Below, in pieces: positions 51,274-60,179 of a stretch of DNA of 64,000 nt; position 1 is the first letter of the stretch, and each line of letters opens with the position of its first letter. A program made the translations under genes and the position numbers. Source of the DNA: Virgibacillus_O xinjiangensis (GTDB lineage Bacteria; Bacillota; Bacilli; Bacillales; Amphibacillaceae); NCBI RefSeq assembly GCF_042643145.1, contig NZ_JBHRSA010000015.1:1-64000 (forward strand). The letters run 5' to 3'. Under the pieces are notes generated by a model that was not told the DNA's origin, ran no database searches, and saw only the letters and a list, made by a program, of their open reading frames with translations.

Positions 51274-51858
51274 ATGGAAGCAATTCAGCAGCATAAAGGT
51301 CTGGTCTACCCATTGAACCGTTCCAATGTGGATACAGATCAAATTATCCCGAAACAATTCTTGAAACGGATTGAGCGAACCGGCTTCGGACAGTTTTTGT
51401 TCTACAATTGGCGGTTTGATAATGAAGGAAATCGGCGAGAAGACTTCTCCTTGAACAATTCAGAATATGATGAAGCAACCATTCTTCTGGCAGGCGAAAA
51501 CTTTGGCTGTGGTTCCTCCAGGGAGCATGCCCCTTGGGCCCTCCTTGATTATGGCTTCAAGGTGGTCATCGCACCAAGCTTTGCTGATATCTTCTATAAT
51601 AATGCGTTGAAAAATGGCATTATTCCAATTAAAATTGACGAAGAGCAGGTGAACCGCTGGATGGAACGTGCAGAGAAAGCTACATTAGTCCTCGACATTG
51701 ATTTGGAGGGACAGAAGATTACAGATGAAGTGAGCGAAGTTGTCCACTTTGATATTCCTGCCTATCATAAAGAAAAACTTTTAAACGGTTGGGACGAAAT
51801 AGCACTGACATTACAGCATAATGATAAGATAGAGCAATACGAAAAAACGCTAACATAG
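51274..51858 (+). CDS. leuD: 3-Isopropylmalate dehydratase small subunit
   Basis: A 194-residue swivel-domain subunit of the leuCD enzyme, with the NVDTDQIIPKQFLK and GENFGCGSSREHAPWAL motifs intact. The ATG at 51274 is eight bases behind GGAGGTG; a GTG at 51265 lies within that site. Confidence 0.94.
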   Translation: MEAIQQHKGLVYPLNRSNVDTDQIIPKQFLKRIERTGFGQFLFYNWRFDNEGNRREDFSLNNSEYDEATILLAGENFGCGSSREHAPWALLDYGFKVVIAPSFADIFYNNALKNGIIPIKIDEEQVNRWMERAEKATLVLDIDLEGQKITDEVSEVVHFDIPAYHKEKLLNGWDEIALTLQHNDKIEQYEKTLT

Positions 51859-51915
51859 TATAGGGAGAGTGACTCAATTGGGAATTGCTTAACAGGTGAC
51901 TTAACAGGAGATAAG

Positions 51916-52881
51916 GTGTACAGGGCATGGCAGAAACTGAAGCCGATTGTCCACCATACACCATTGATGACATCGGTAACCACAAATGAGCTGGTAGGAA
52001 AGAATGTCTATTTCAAAATGGAGAACCAGCAGAAAACAGGCGCCTTCAAATTCCGTGGAGCAAGCTTTAAACTGATGCAGTTGCCGCAGGAAGAGTTGAA
52101 AAAAGGAGTCATCACGGCTTCAGCGGGAAACCATGCCCAGGGGCTTGCCCATGCAGCGGCTAAGCTGGGTGTGAATGCAACCATCTTCATGGCGGAGGGG
52201 ACACCTCATGCGAAGGTGGAGGCTACTCGGAATTATGGGGCAGAAGTGGTTCTGACAGGGGAGAGCTTCCAGGAAGCATATGAAGCTTCCCTGAAAAGAA
52301 AAATGCAAACCGGTGCTGTCTATGTCCATCCGTTTGATGATTATGACATCATGGCTGGCCAAGGTACAATTGCCATGGAAATGTTGCGACAAGAAGACCG
52401 GATGGATACGATTATAGTACCGATTGGCGGCGGCGGACTGATCAGTGGTATTGCTGTCGCTGCCAAATATGCCAACTCCAATATCCGCGTGATTGGAGTT
52501 CAGGCGGAAGGGGCAGCTGCTATACATGACAGCTATTACAGCGGCGGAGTTACGAACCTGCAGTCCGTCTCTACCATTGCAGAAGGCATTGCTGTTAAGC
52601 AGCCCGGTAAACATACGCTTCCTATCATACGGGAATATGTCGATGAAATTGTAACAGTGACAGATGAGGAAATTGCTGCAGCTATCGTATATATGCTGGA
52701 GAGAAACAAAACCCTCATGGAAGGGGCAGGCGCGGCAGCGATCGCAGCCTTATTCTCCCATAAAGAGAAGATTAAATCACGGCATTGTGGTGTCATCGTA
52801 AGCGGCGGAAACCTTGATATCGGTGCATTATCCAATATACAGGGACTCGCCAAAAAGGTCCGTGAATCTGTAGCTATTTAA
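51916..52881 (+). CDS. ilvA: Threonine dehydratase without regulatory domain (last gene of ilv-leu)
   Basis: A 321-residue PLP enzyme deaminating threonine to 2-oxobutyrate for isoleucine. The Schiff-base Lys is residue 45 in GAFKFRG and the glycine loop is PIGGGGLISG. Biosynthetic IlvA of B. subtilis is about 420 residues with a C-terminal ACT-like domain; that domain is absent here, so allosteric inhibition by isoleucine is probably absent and control would fall to the T-box. The GTG start has CAGGAG before it. An EutB-type paralogue is at 12696-13670. Position in the operon supports a biosynthetic role despite the TdcB-like length. Confidence 0.85.
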   Translation: MYRAWQKLKPIVHHTPLMTSVTTNELVGKNVYFKMENQQKTGAFKFRGASFKLMQLPQEELKKGVITASAGNHAQGLAHAAAKLGVNATIFMAEGTPHAKVEATRNYGAEVVLTGESFQEAYEASLKRKMQTGAVYVHPFDDYDIMAGQGTIAMEMLRQEDRMDTIIVPIGGGGLISGIAVAAKYANSNIRVIGVQAEGAAAIHDSYYSGGVTNLQSVSTIAEGIAVKQPGKHTLPIIREYVDEIVTVTDEEIAAAIVYMLERNKTLMEGAGAAAIAALFSHKEKIKSRHCGVIVSGGNLDIGALSNIQGLAKKVRESVAI

Positions 52882-52885
52882 AAAG

Positions 52886-52919
52886 AGAGGCCGGGAGTAG
52901 AATCCCTGCCTCTTTTTTT
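52886..52919 (+). terminator. Terminator of the ilv-leu operon
   Basis: AGAGGCCGGGA (52886-52896) pairs with TCCCTGCCTCT (52903-52913) with one mismatch, followed by T6. Confidence 0.88.
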
Positions 52920-52930
52920 CATCCACCCTA

Positions 52931-53380
52931 TCATAGCTTGTATCCTGTCCGACTCTTAAATCTTTTCAGGATTACAGAACTTTCCACCCGGGTAATACCC
53001 TCCACTGCATATAACTCCTGATTGATAAAAGCCTCCAACTTTGGGAAGTCCTCGACAAGCACATGCATATGGAGCGTGCTTGGCCCGGTCATCTGGTAGA
53101 TGCTCGCTACATGCGGATTATCTGCCAAATTCTGGGCAACTTCCTGCATATGTTTCGGTTCTACATCCACTTCAAAGAAGGCGGATACTTTTTTTCCTGC
53201 TTTTTCTGAATTGATGACCACTGAAAACTTTTCAATGATTCCTCGATTTTTCAGACTGTCGATACGGTCCTTTACAGCTACTCGTGAAAGCCCTATCTTT
53301 TCTGCTAAATCCACATACGATATTCTGCCGTCTTCTGAGAGAATTTCCAAGAGTCTCTTATCTGTTTCATCATACCTCAT
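52931..53380 (-). CDS. Lrp/AsnC family transcriptional regulator (YwrC-like)
   Basis: A 149-residue regulator: N-terminal helix-turn-helix (about 1-60, GRISYVDLAEKIGLSRVAVKDRI) and C-terminal RAM/ACT domain (about 65-145) that binds amino acids and forms octamers. The gene is divergent from a gamma-glutamyltranspeptidase-like gene and two chromate transporter genes, the same neighbourhood as ywrC-ywrD and ywrAB in B. subtilis, so it probably regulates them. Confidence 0.87.
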   Translation of the reverse strand: MRYDETDKRLLEILSEDGRISYVDLAEKIGLSRVAVKDRIDSLKNRGIIEKFSVVINSEKAGKKVSAFFEVDVEPKHMQEVAQNLADNPHVASIYQMTGPSTLHMHVLVEDFPKLEAFINQELYAVEGITRVESSVILKRFKSRTGYKL

Positions 53381-53569
53381 GAATAATCACTAACTCCCAT
53401 TATTGAATATATAGGACCATGATATCACAAAAAGCAAGTAATTATACCAATCCACTTTATTATTGTAAGCATTCATATAGATTAGCTTTATGGTTGATTG
53501 ACATCTTACCATTAATTTCGTAACATATTAACTAATTCGATAAAATATTCAGACGGAGGGACAATTGGG

Positions 53570-55183
53570 ATGGAATCTTTTTCAAGTGAATCATATCCAT
53601 ATGCGGTCGCCCGGAATGCTGTATATGCGAGGAAGGGAATGGTCGCTACCTCGCAGCCCCTTGCCAGTCAAGCGGGCCTTGAAATTTTGAAAAAGGGCGG
53701 AAATGCGATTGATGCGGCAATTGCAACCGCTGCCTGCCTCACTGTTGTAGAGCCAACTTCCAACGGAATTGGCGGGGACGCATTTGCCCTGGTTTGGACA
53801 AAAGGCAGATTGCATGGGTTGAACGCGAATGGCAGGTCGCCGAGGAACATATCGATCGATCAGTTGAAGAAGGCAGGTATGGAAGAGATTCCTGCATACG
53901 GCTGGGCACCAGTGACCGTACCTGGGGCACCTTCAGCATGGGCTGAACTGTCTGGACAGTTTGGAAAGCTGCCATTGAAGGATGTGTTGCAACCGGCTAT
54001 TACATATGCACGGGAAGGCTATCCATTATCCCCTACATTGGCTAGATTCTGGAACAATGGCTATCAGAAGTACCGTAAAGAACTGACCGGTGACATGTTC
54101 AAGCATTGGTTCAAGACATTTGCACCAAACGGTCGTGCGCCTCGGGTAGGTGAATTATGGTCATCTCCGGATCATGCTCGTACCTTGGAGGAGATTGCCG
54201 ATACACAGGCTGAGTCCTTCTATCGTGGGGATCTGGCTGAGAAGATTGCGGCGTTCTCGGAGGAACATGGTGGTTATTTGAGCAAGGCAGATTTGGCCGA
54301 CCATCAAGCTGAGTGGACGGAGCCGATCAAAGTGAATTACCGTGGATATGATGTTTGGGAGATACCACCGAGCGGGCAAGGAATCGTAGCCTTGGAAGCT
54401 CTAAATATCCTGAAAGGCTTTGAATTTCCGGAGAAGGAATCCGCCGAAACCTATCACAAACAAATGGAAGCAATTAAACTAGCCTTTGCGGATGCCCATG
54501 AGCATGTGACAGAATTGACACATATGAAAGTAAAACCGGCAAAGCTGTTGAGTGAAGCCTATGCGGCGAAACGGCGTTCCCTCATAACGGACAGGGCCAT
54601 TCAGCCGGAAGCAGGAGAGCCATCGTCGAGTGGCACGGTCTATCTGGCTGCCGCTGATGGAGAAGGAAATATGGTTTCCTTTATCCAAAGCAATTATATG
54701 GGATTCGGATCTGGTTTAGTAGTACCAGGTACTGGAATCGCTTTGCAGAATAGGGGACATAACTTCTCCATGGATCCGAAACATGTCAACGCGCTTGAAG
54801 GGGGAAAGAAATCCTACCACACCATCATACCGGGATTTCTTTCCAAGGGGAATCAACCGGTCGGTCCATTTGGTGTTATGGGCGGTTTCATGCAGCCGCA
54901 GGGCCATGTTCAAGTGGCAATGAATACCATCGATTTTGGCCTCAACCCTCAAGCAGCACTCGACGCGCCTAGATGGCAGTGGATGGGTGATAAGATAGTT
55001 GAAGTGGAACACCGTTTTCCACATCATATTGCCCAAGAGCTTCAAGCAAAAGGGCATCAGATCCGTTATCAACTCGAACCCAACAGTTTCGGGCGAGGCC
55101 AGGCAATCTGGAGGGATGCGGAGTCCGGTGTACTTGCAGGTGGAACTGAATCACGAACAGATGGGACGGTTTCTTCCTGGTAA
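53570..55183 (+). CDS. Gamma-glutamyltranspeptidase-like Ntn hydrolase (YwrD type)
   Basis: A 537-residue Ntn-hydrolase precursor. N-terminal features include KGGNAIDAAIATAACLTVVEPTSNGIGGDAFAL. The autoprocessing site is a Thr in SSGTVYLAAADGEGN near residue 355, splitting the chain into large and small subunits. Later the GGFMQPQGHVQV and LDAPRWQW motifs are seen. There is no signal peptide, unlike secreted GGT, so it should be cytoplasmic, as YwrD is. It likely cleaves gamma-glutamyl or related amides. GGAGGGA precedes the ATG. Confidence 0.88.
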   Translation: MESFSSESYPYAVARNAVYARKGMVATSQPLASQAGLEILKKGGNAIDAAIATAACLTVVEPTSNGIGGDAFALVWTKGRLHGLNANGRSPRNISIDQLKKAGMEEIPAYGWAPVTVPGAPSAWAELSGQFGKLPLKDVLQPAITYAREGYPLSPTLARFWNNGYQKYRKELTGDMFKHWFKTFAPNGRAPRVGELWSSPDHARTLEEIADTQAESFYRGDLAEKIAAFSEEHGGYLSKADLADHQAEWTEPIKVNYRGYDVWEIPPSGQGIVALEALNILKGFEFPEKESAETYHKQMEAIKLAFADAHEHVTELTHMKVKPAKLLSEAYAAKRRSLITDRAIQPEAGEPSSSGTVYLAAADGEGNMVSFIQSNYMGFGSGLVVPGTGIALQNRGHNFSMDPKHVNALEGGKKSYHTIIPGFLSKGNQPVGPFGVMGGFMQPQGHVQVAMNTIDFGLNPQAALDAPRWQWMGDKIVEVEHRFPHHIAQELQAKGHQIRYQLEPNSFGRGQAIWRDAESGVLAGGTESRTDGTVSSW

Positions 55184-55237
55184 TATACGAAATAGTATCC
55201 TAACAAACTATTGAAACTAAAAGGAAATGTGGTTTAC

Positions 55238-55810
55238 ATGAAAACACAATGGAATCTATTTATCGCCTTTTTCCGGGTAGGTATGTTGGGGTTTGGAGGT
55301 GGACCTGCCTCCATCCCTTTAATCCATAAAGAAGTAGTAGATAAGTATAAGTGGATGAGAGATGATGACTTCGGTGATCTGCTGGCACTTGCCAACACAT
55401 TGCCTGGACCGATTGCCACAAAAATGGCAGGGTATATCGGGTACAGAGTAACGGGGATTGGCGGGATGATCTATGCAGTCTTGGCAACCATCGTACCTAC
55501 CATAATATTGATGATCATCTTGCTGACGACCATCTCTTCCATCAAGGAATTCGACTGGGTGCAGGGAATGACGGCTGCAGTGGTTCCTGTTGTAGGAATG
55601 ATGCTTGCTGTCTTGACCTGGCAATTTATCAATAAGGCAAGGAAAGGACTTGGTTGGGGCAGGGCGCTGGTTTTTGCCGTAGTGATTTTCATTCTTTTAG
55701 AAGTGGCAGGCATTCATCCGGCGATCATCATTGCTTTTCTTCTTGCGTTAGCGCTGCTGGTCAGGGACGAGCCTGGACATAATGCCCGAAAGAAGGAAGG
55801 TGATCGATAA
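55238..55810 (+). CDS. Chromate transporter-family protein, first subunit
   Basis: A 190-residue half-size ChrA-family membrane protein with about six hydrophobic segments. Family motifs FRVGMLGFGGGPASIPL and ANTLPGPIATKMAGYIGY are complete. Short-chain ChrA proteins work as heteromers encoded by tandem genes, as here (B. subtilis YwrA/YwrB). The ATG at 55238 has AAAGGAAA upstream; a TTG at 55211 has no site. The stop overlaps the next start as TAATG. Confidence 0.87.
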   Translation: MKTQWNLFIAFFRVGMLGFGGGPASIPLIHKEVVDKYKWMRDDDFGDLLALANTLPGPIATKMAGYIGYRVTGIGGMIYAVLATIVPTIILMIILLTTISSIKEFDWVQGMTAAVVPVVGMMLAVLTWQFINKARKGLGWGRALVFAVVIFILLEVAGIHPAIIIAFLLALALLVRDEPGHNARKKEGDR

Positions 55811-56340
55811 TGATGGTTTATTGGGAGATATTTTTGGCATTTTTCATACCTGGCATCCTGGGCTATGGTGGTGGTCCTGCTTCCATTCCATTGGTAGAGA
55901 ACGAAGTGGTGCGCAGATACGAGTGGATGACCGTTCAGGAATTCAGTGAGGTGCTTGCTCTGGGTAATTCACTGCCGGGCCCGATTGCCACTAAAATGGC
56001 AGGATACATTGGATACGAAGTAGGCGGGGTACCTGGTTCAGTAATCGGCATCTTTGCGACCGTAGCCCCATCCCTCATAATTATGGTCCTGCTGCTCAGT
56101 GTGTTGCTCAAATTTAAAGATTCCCCGAAGGTTAAACGGCTCACCCTTTTTGTGCAGCCGGTGATTGCCATTCTGCTCGGAATGATGGCATGGAGGTTCT
56201 TCGCTGATTCAGCAGAAGGAATCGGCTTATGGCAGACCCTGATCCTAGGCGCCGCGAGCTTTCTCTTGATTGAGCGGGTCAACATCCATCCAGCATTCGT
56301 CATTCTTGGTGCATTCCTATATGGGGGATTATTTCTTTAG
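55810..56340 (+). CDS. Chromate transporter-family protein, second subunit
   Basis: A 176-residue partner of the preceding protein with the same motifs (FIPGILGYGGGPASIPL, NSLPGPIATKMAGYIGYE). The two are diverged tandem duplicates expected to insert with opposite topology. AAGGAAGGTGATCG precedes the start. Export of chromate or sulfate is the family function; the physiological substrate is uncertain. Confidence 0.87.
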   Translation: MMVYWEIFLAFFIPGILGYGGGPASIPLVENEVVRRYEWMTVQEFSEVLALGNSLPGPIATKMAGYIGYEVGGVPGSVIGIFATVAPSLIIMVLLLSVLLKFKDSPKVKRLTLFVQPVIAILLGMMAWRFFADSAEGIGLWQTLILGAASFLLIERVNIHPAFVILGAFLYGGLFL

Positions 56341-56346
56341 AGGATT

Positions 56347-56384
56347 AAACAGTCATGTCATGGGTTAACCATGACTGTTTTTTT
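56347..56384 (+). terminator. Terminator after the chromate transporter genes
   Basis: AAACAGTCATG (56347-56357) pairs with CATGACTGTTT (56370-56380), followed by more T. Confidence 0.88.
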
Positions 56385-56400
56385 GGAGCACTGGGAGGAA

Positions 56401-56715
56401 ATCAGCAGGAGCGCCGGGAAATCAGCAGGAGCCCGGGCATATCAGCAGGAGCCCGGGCATATCAGCAGGAGAGACGGGAAATCGGCAGGAGCCCGGGCAT
56501 ATCAGCAGGAGAGACGGGATATCAGCAGGAGCCCGGGCATATCAGCAGGAGCGCCGGGAAATCGGCAGGAGCCCGGGCATATCAGCAGGAGCGCCGGGAA
56601 ATCGGCAGGAGCCCGGGCATATCAGCAGGAGCCCGGGCATATCGGCAGGAGCGACGGGATATCGGCAGAAGCGACGGGAAATCAGCAGGCGCCCGTATAT
56701 ATCGGCAGGATTACA
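56401..56715. repeat. Tandem array of an exact 20-bp repeat, 15 units plus a partial
   Basis: Every unit is exactly 20 bases from 56401 to 56700, and a partial sixteenth runs to about 56715. Each begins ATCAGCAGGA or ATCGGCAGGA (with single changes in the last units) and ends in one of a few variants: GCGCCGGGAA, GCCCGGGCAT, or GAGACGGGA plus A or T. Variants are shuffled rather than in simple order. Units contain the palindrome GCCCGGGC. Because 20 is not a multiple of 3, frames through it have a 20-residue period; two frames stay open but are probably not translated. The array sits between two terminators, downstream of both flanking transcription units. Confidence 0.95.
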
Positions 56716-56718
56716 TAC

Positions 56719-56754
56719 GCAAGAAAGCGCATCTTCTTAGATGCGCTTTCTTGC
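56719..56754. terminator. Terminator of the HAD phosphatase gene
   Basis: A perfect 16-bp stem (56719-56734 with 56739-56754) with loop TCTT, overlapping the minus-strand stop codon; usable in both directions. Confidence 0.88.
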
Positions 56755-57539
56755 TAATCCACCAGTCCGAGTTTCTTCAATCCGTTATAAATACCGGACT
56801 CGGTTACGGTGGTGGTTTGATACTTGGCAAATTCAACGAGATCCGGATGGGCATTGCCCATGGCGAATCCGTGGCCGACTGCCTGGAGCATTTCTTTATC
56901 ATTCATTCCATCACCAAATGCAATCGCTTGTTCTTGGGGAATATGGAGGCGTTGGAGAATGGTTTTTACAGCTTCTCCTTTATTCACATTCTTCCGGATG
57001 AGATCCTGTGCCTGCTCCGCTCCGTTGACATTGACAATCGATAGGCGGATATTCTCTTCGATTTCGTAGAGGCGGGCTTTTTCCGGGCTGATGTTCAGGA
57101 TCGTAATCCCAATGATTTGATCTATTACATCATCGGTGAACACTTCATTTTTCTTTAGCTGGAAAATATCGTTGAACTGCTGGACAAACGGATGGTCCAA
57201 AGAAGTGAAGTAATTGCATCCATTGGTATAGAGAACAAGCTCATGCCCATTTTCTTCGGCAATGTTCAGGAATCGCCTGACTGTTTCACTGCTGATCGGT
57301 TCATCGACAATAGTCTCGTCCTGGTAGACTGCATACGCGCCGTTATAGCCGATCAACGAATCGACATCCAGTTCCTCAGCAAGGCCCTCTATTTCATGGA
57401 GTGGTCTACCAGTGGCTATGAACACCTCGACTCCTTTTTCTTTCGCTTGGGAAATGGCAGTCTTGGTTGAATCGGTATAGGTGTGGTCCGGTTTGAGGAT
57501 GGTTCCGTCAATATCCAGAAATAATGCTTTATAAGTCAT
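56754..57539 (-). CDS. Cof-type HAD-IIB family phosphatase
   Basis: A 261-residue phosphatase of the haloacid dehalogenase superfamily with a type IIB cap. The nucleophile is Asp9 in LFLDIDGTIL, motif II is FIATGRP, and motif III/IV GDGMNDKEML carries the metal-binding Asp residues. Such enzymes dephosphorylate sugar phosphates, flavin or PLP precursors; the substrate is not predictable. Single gene. Confidence 0.9.
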   Translation of the reverse strand: MTYKALFLDIDGTILKPDHTYTDSTKTAISQAKEKGVEVFIATGRPLHEIEGLAEELDVDSLIGYNGAYAVYQDETIVDEPISSETVRRFLNIAEENGHELVLYTNGCNYFTSLDHPFVQQFNDIFQLKKNEVFTDDVIDQIIGITILNISPEKARLYEIEENIRLSIVNVNGAEQAQDLIRKNVNKGEAVKTILQRLHIPQEQAIAFGDGMNDKEMLQAVGHGFAMGNAHPDLVEFAKYQTTTVTESGIYNGLKKLGLVD

Positions 57540-57635
57540 GGTAATCTCCTTCTATTATTAGATAGTCCCACCTATTTTAGCATAATGCTGAAAGAAATTC
57601 AGGAAAGGAGAAGACACACGATATTACATGAAAAA

Positions 57636-57665
57636 GAACCAAACCGGCGTTTTTCGGTTTGGTTC
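57636..57665 (-). terminator. Terminator of the oligoendopeptidase gene
   Basis: GAACCAAACCG (57636-57646) pairs with CGGTTTGGTTC (57655-57665); on the minus strand it is followed by TTTTT. Confidence 0.82.
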
Positions 57666-57675
57666 AGCGCAGGTT

Positions 57676-59373
57676 CTATAATGCTTGATCATCAACAGAG
57701 TCCAGCCATTGTTCGATGGAGCTGATGACTGTCTCTACGGTACCTTCCTGGAAAGGAGACTGGAGGCCGGCTTCTTCTACTAAGCCAAGGAATGGCTTGG
57801 AGCCGCCGAGTTTGCATAGATGCAGGTAATCTTCCCATGCTTTGTCTTTGTCTTCTCTGGACCGCTTCCAGAACTGAAAGGCACAAATTTGGGCAAGTGT
57901 ATAGTCGATATAATAGAAGGGGACTTCATAGATATGCCCCTGCCGCTGCCAAAAAGCGCCGCCTTCCAAATATGGAATTCCGTCGTAATCCCGGTGTGGC
58001 AAATAGATTTCTTCAAGTTCCTTCCATGCATGCTTCCGCTGTTCCGGTGTCCAATCTGGATTCTCATAGACCATATGCTGGAATTCATCGACAGCAACCC
58101 CGTACGGAATAAACTTCAGTCCATCCGCCAGATGGGTGTATTTGTATTTATCGGCGTCTTCTTGGAAGAATAGTTCCATCCAAGGCCAGGTGAAGAACTC
58201 CATGCTCATGGAATGGATTTCCGCGGCCTCACTGGTCGGAATCAGGTATTCCGGGATGCCGATATTGCGACTGGAATAGAATTGGAAAGCATGTCCTGCT
58301 TCGTGGGTGAGAACATCGATGTCTGCAGACGTCCCATTAAAATTGGAGAAGATGAACGGAGACTGGTAATCTTCAATGAAAGTGCAATAGCCACCAGCTT
58401 CCTTCCCTTTCTTCGCTTCCAGATCCATTAAATTGCGATCCAGCATATAACGGAAAAATTCATCGGTCTCTATGGAAAGCTCCTCATACATTTTCTTGCC
58501 GTTCTTAATGATCCATTCCGGGGATCCTTTCGGCTGGGCATTTCCTGTTTGGAATTCGAAACTTTCATCATAATAGTTGAGAGATTCGACGCCAATACGC
58601 TCTGCCTGTTTCTGGTAGAGTTTCGAAGCAAGGGGGACGATGTTGTCCCTTACTTGTTTACGGAAGGCTGCCACCATATCGGCATCATAGTCATATCTCT
58701 CCATCCGAAGGTAACCTAATTCTACAAAGTTTTTAAATCCCAGTTTTACTGCTGTCTCATGGCGCACTTTTACCAGCTGGTCATATATATCGTCAAATTG
58801 ATCTGCATGGTTTTCGAAGAATTCAGCACTGGCCTTTACTGCCTCCTTACGTACATCTCTATCCCGATGTTGGGTGAAAGGACTCAACTGGGCGAGGGTG
58901 TAGGTCTCTCCTTGAAATTCCACCTGTGCAGAGGCGACCAGTTTGGAATAGTCGGATGTCAATTTATTTTCCTTCTGTAAGAGTTCGATGACTTCCGGGG
59001 AAAATTTCCGGACGCTGTAATCGGCAATTCTGAAGAGCTGCGGTCCCCATTCCTCTTCAAGTTCTTTCTTGTGTGGGGAGTCGATCAATGCCCGGTAAAA
59101 TTTGGTACTAAGTGCTTCCAGTTCAGGTTCCAGCTGATCGAAGTAATCCCGTTCCTTCTGGTAATACTCGTCATTCGTATCAATGGAAGCTCGGATGTAG
59201 ACCAGGTTTCCCATCGTATCCAAACGGTTGCGGAATGTATTGATTGTTTGGAAGGCCCGGGAAGCCTCCTGTCCCGTTTCTGCAGATGTAAATGCATCCA
59301 ATAGCTGCTGGAACTTTTCTTTTTCCTCTTCCAAGATCGGCCGTTCATACGTATAGTCTTCAAATTTCTTCAT
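57676..59373 (-). CDS. M3 family oligoendopeptidase (PepF-like)
   Basis: A 565-residue zinc metallopeptidase. HEAGH at residues 357-361 binds zinc, with the third ligand Glu about 25-30 residues on (in PTSEAAEIHSMSMEFF). The M3 oligoendopeptidase fold with a long helical N-terminal region fits the length. It cleaves short peptides in the cytoplasm, which would complement the Opp importer encoded in this window. No signal peptide. Start ATG behind GGAGGG. Confidence 0.9.
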   Translation of the reverse strand: MKKFEDYTYERPILEEEKEKFQQLLDAFTSAETGQEASRAFQTINTFRNRLDTMGNLVYIRASIDTNDEYYQKERDYFDQLEPELEALSTKFYRALIDSPHKKELEEEWGPQLFRIADYSVRKFSPEVIELLQKENKLTSDYSKLVASAQVEFQGETYTLAQLSPFTQHRDRDVRKEAVKASAEFFENHADQFDDIYDQLVKVRHETAVKLGFKNFVELGYLRMERYDYDADMVAAFRKQVRDNIVPLASKLYQKQAERIGVESLNYYDESFEFQTGNAQPKGSPEWIIKNGKKMYEELSIETDEFFRYMLDRNLMDLEAKKGKEAGGYCTFIEDYQSPFIFSNFNGTSADIDVLTHEAGHAFQFYSSRNIGIPEYLIPTSEAAEIHSMSMEFFTWPWMELFFQEDADKYKYTHLADGLKFIPYGVAVDEFQHMVYENPDWTPEQRKHAWKELEEIYLPHRDYDGIPYLEGGAFWQRQGHIYEVPFYYIDYTLAQICAFQFWKRSREDKDKAWEDYLHLCKLGGSKPFLGLVEEAGLQSPFQEGTVETVISSIEQWLDSVDDQAL

Positions 59374-59530
59374 GATAAAGACCCTCCTTGATTTCCATTA
59401 TACGCCATTACTGGGAAGAAAACTTTTGTAACAAACTTTGCTTTATAATATAGAATTGGCTTAACATGAGGTTTGTGTTTATAATAAAAAGAGAATTATT
59501 CGGAATAAAGTGGAAGGCAGGTATGCATAA

Positions 59531-59725
59531 ATGACAACAGATGGCAGGTACAGGGCAAATATCAGACCAGGCATGGAAGTGAATATTGTTCTGAAGAAGG
59601 ATCAACGGACAGGGAAGACCACCCATGGTACCGTCAAAGACATCCTGACGAACTCCCAGTTCCATCCCCATGGAATAAAAGTTAGATTGGAAGACAGCCA
59701 GGTAGGAAGAGTAGCCGACTGGTGA
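59531..59725 (+). CDS. YwbE family small protein (DUF2196)
   Basis: A 64-residue protein with the whole YwbE pattern: RANIRPGMEVNIVLKKDQRTGKTTHGTVKDILT, then HPHGIKVRL and a final VGRV. The function is unknown; the short beta-rich, basic sequence resembles an RNA- or nucleic-acid-binding fold. It has a GGAAGG site before the start and stands alone. Confidence 0.88.
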   Translation: MTTDGRYRANIRPGMEVNIVLKKDQRTGKTTHGTVKDILTNSQFHPHGIKVRLEDSQVGRVADW

Positions 59726-59809
59726 ACCAAGCGATTGTTTCATTGACTTTACGATGGTTCAAACTTATACTAGAACTAAATGTACATATATGTAATGGGG
59801 TGAAAGAAT

Positions 59810-60094
59810 ATGGTTCAATCTGTAATTACTATCGGGATTATTTTAACAGCTGCCCTGGTCGTTCTTGGTTTGTTCCTTGCTAAGACGATGGACAAAGCTT
59901 CCATGGTGGGTTATTATCCAGGCATCTTCTGTGCGTTTACTGGATTGCTGCTGATCCTGACCAGTTCCATTCTTGACAGAGTGGATATCATGGGTGCCGG
60001 TCTCGGCGGATGGGGCATTGCTTTCGTGTTTGCTGGAGCGGTCGGATTGGTGATCACTTCAATCTTTGACGCCAAAGCCAACGCTGAAGCATAA
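59810..60094 (+). CDS. Small membrane protein, three helices
   Basis: A 94-residue hydrophobic protein with segments at about 5-25, 36-54 and 64-86 and a short charged C-terminus. A GGGGTG ribosome binding site precedes the ATG. I do not recognise the family with confidence. It is followed by a strong bidirectional terminator and has no operon partners. Confidence 0.7.
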   Translation: MVQSVITIGIILTAALVVLGLFLAKTMDKASMVGYYPGIFCAFTGLLLILTSSILDRVDIMGAGLGGWGIAFVFAGAVGLVITSIFDAKANAEA

Positions 60095-60131
60095 GTATAG
60101 AAGAGCGGTTGGTTACTGCTTTTACAGAAGG

Positions 60132-60172
60132 AAAAACCGCAGGGTCATTTCATATGATCCTGCGGTTTTTTT
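60132..60172. terminator. Bidirectional terminator
   Basis: AAAAACCGCAGG and CCTGCGGTTTTT flank an inner TCAT/ATGA pair with one mismatch, between the small membrane protein and cvfB. Confidence 0.88.
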
Positions 60173-60179
60173 CATATGT

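Noticed and set aside
56401..56715. CRISPR array
   Set aside because: The unit is a continuous 20-bp repeat without unique spacers, and there are no cas genes nearby.
56355..57044. Open frames through the 20-bp array (also 56371-56757) with QQERREIGRSPG-like periodic sequence
   Set aside because: They arise because neither phase of the repeat contains stops; there is no ribosome binding site, they begin in a terminator and run antisense into the HAD gene.
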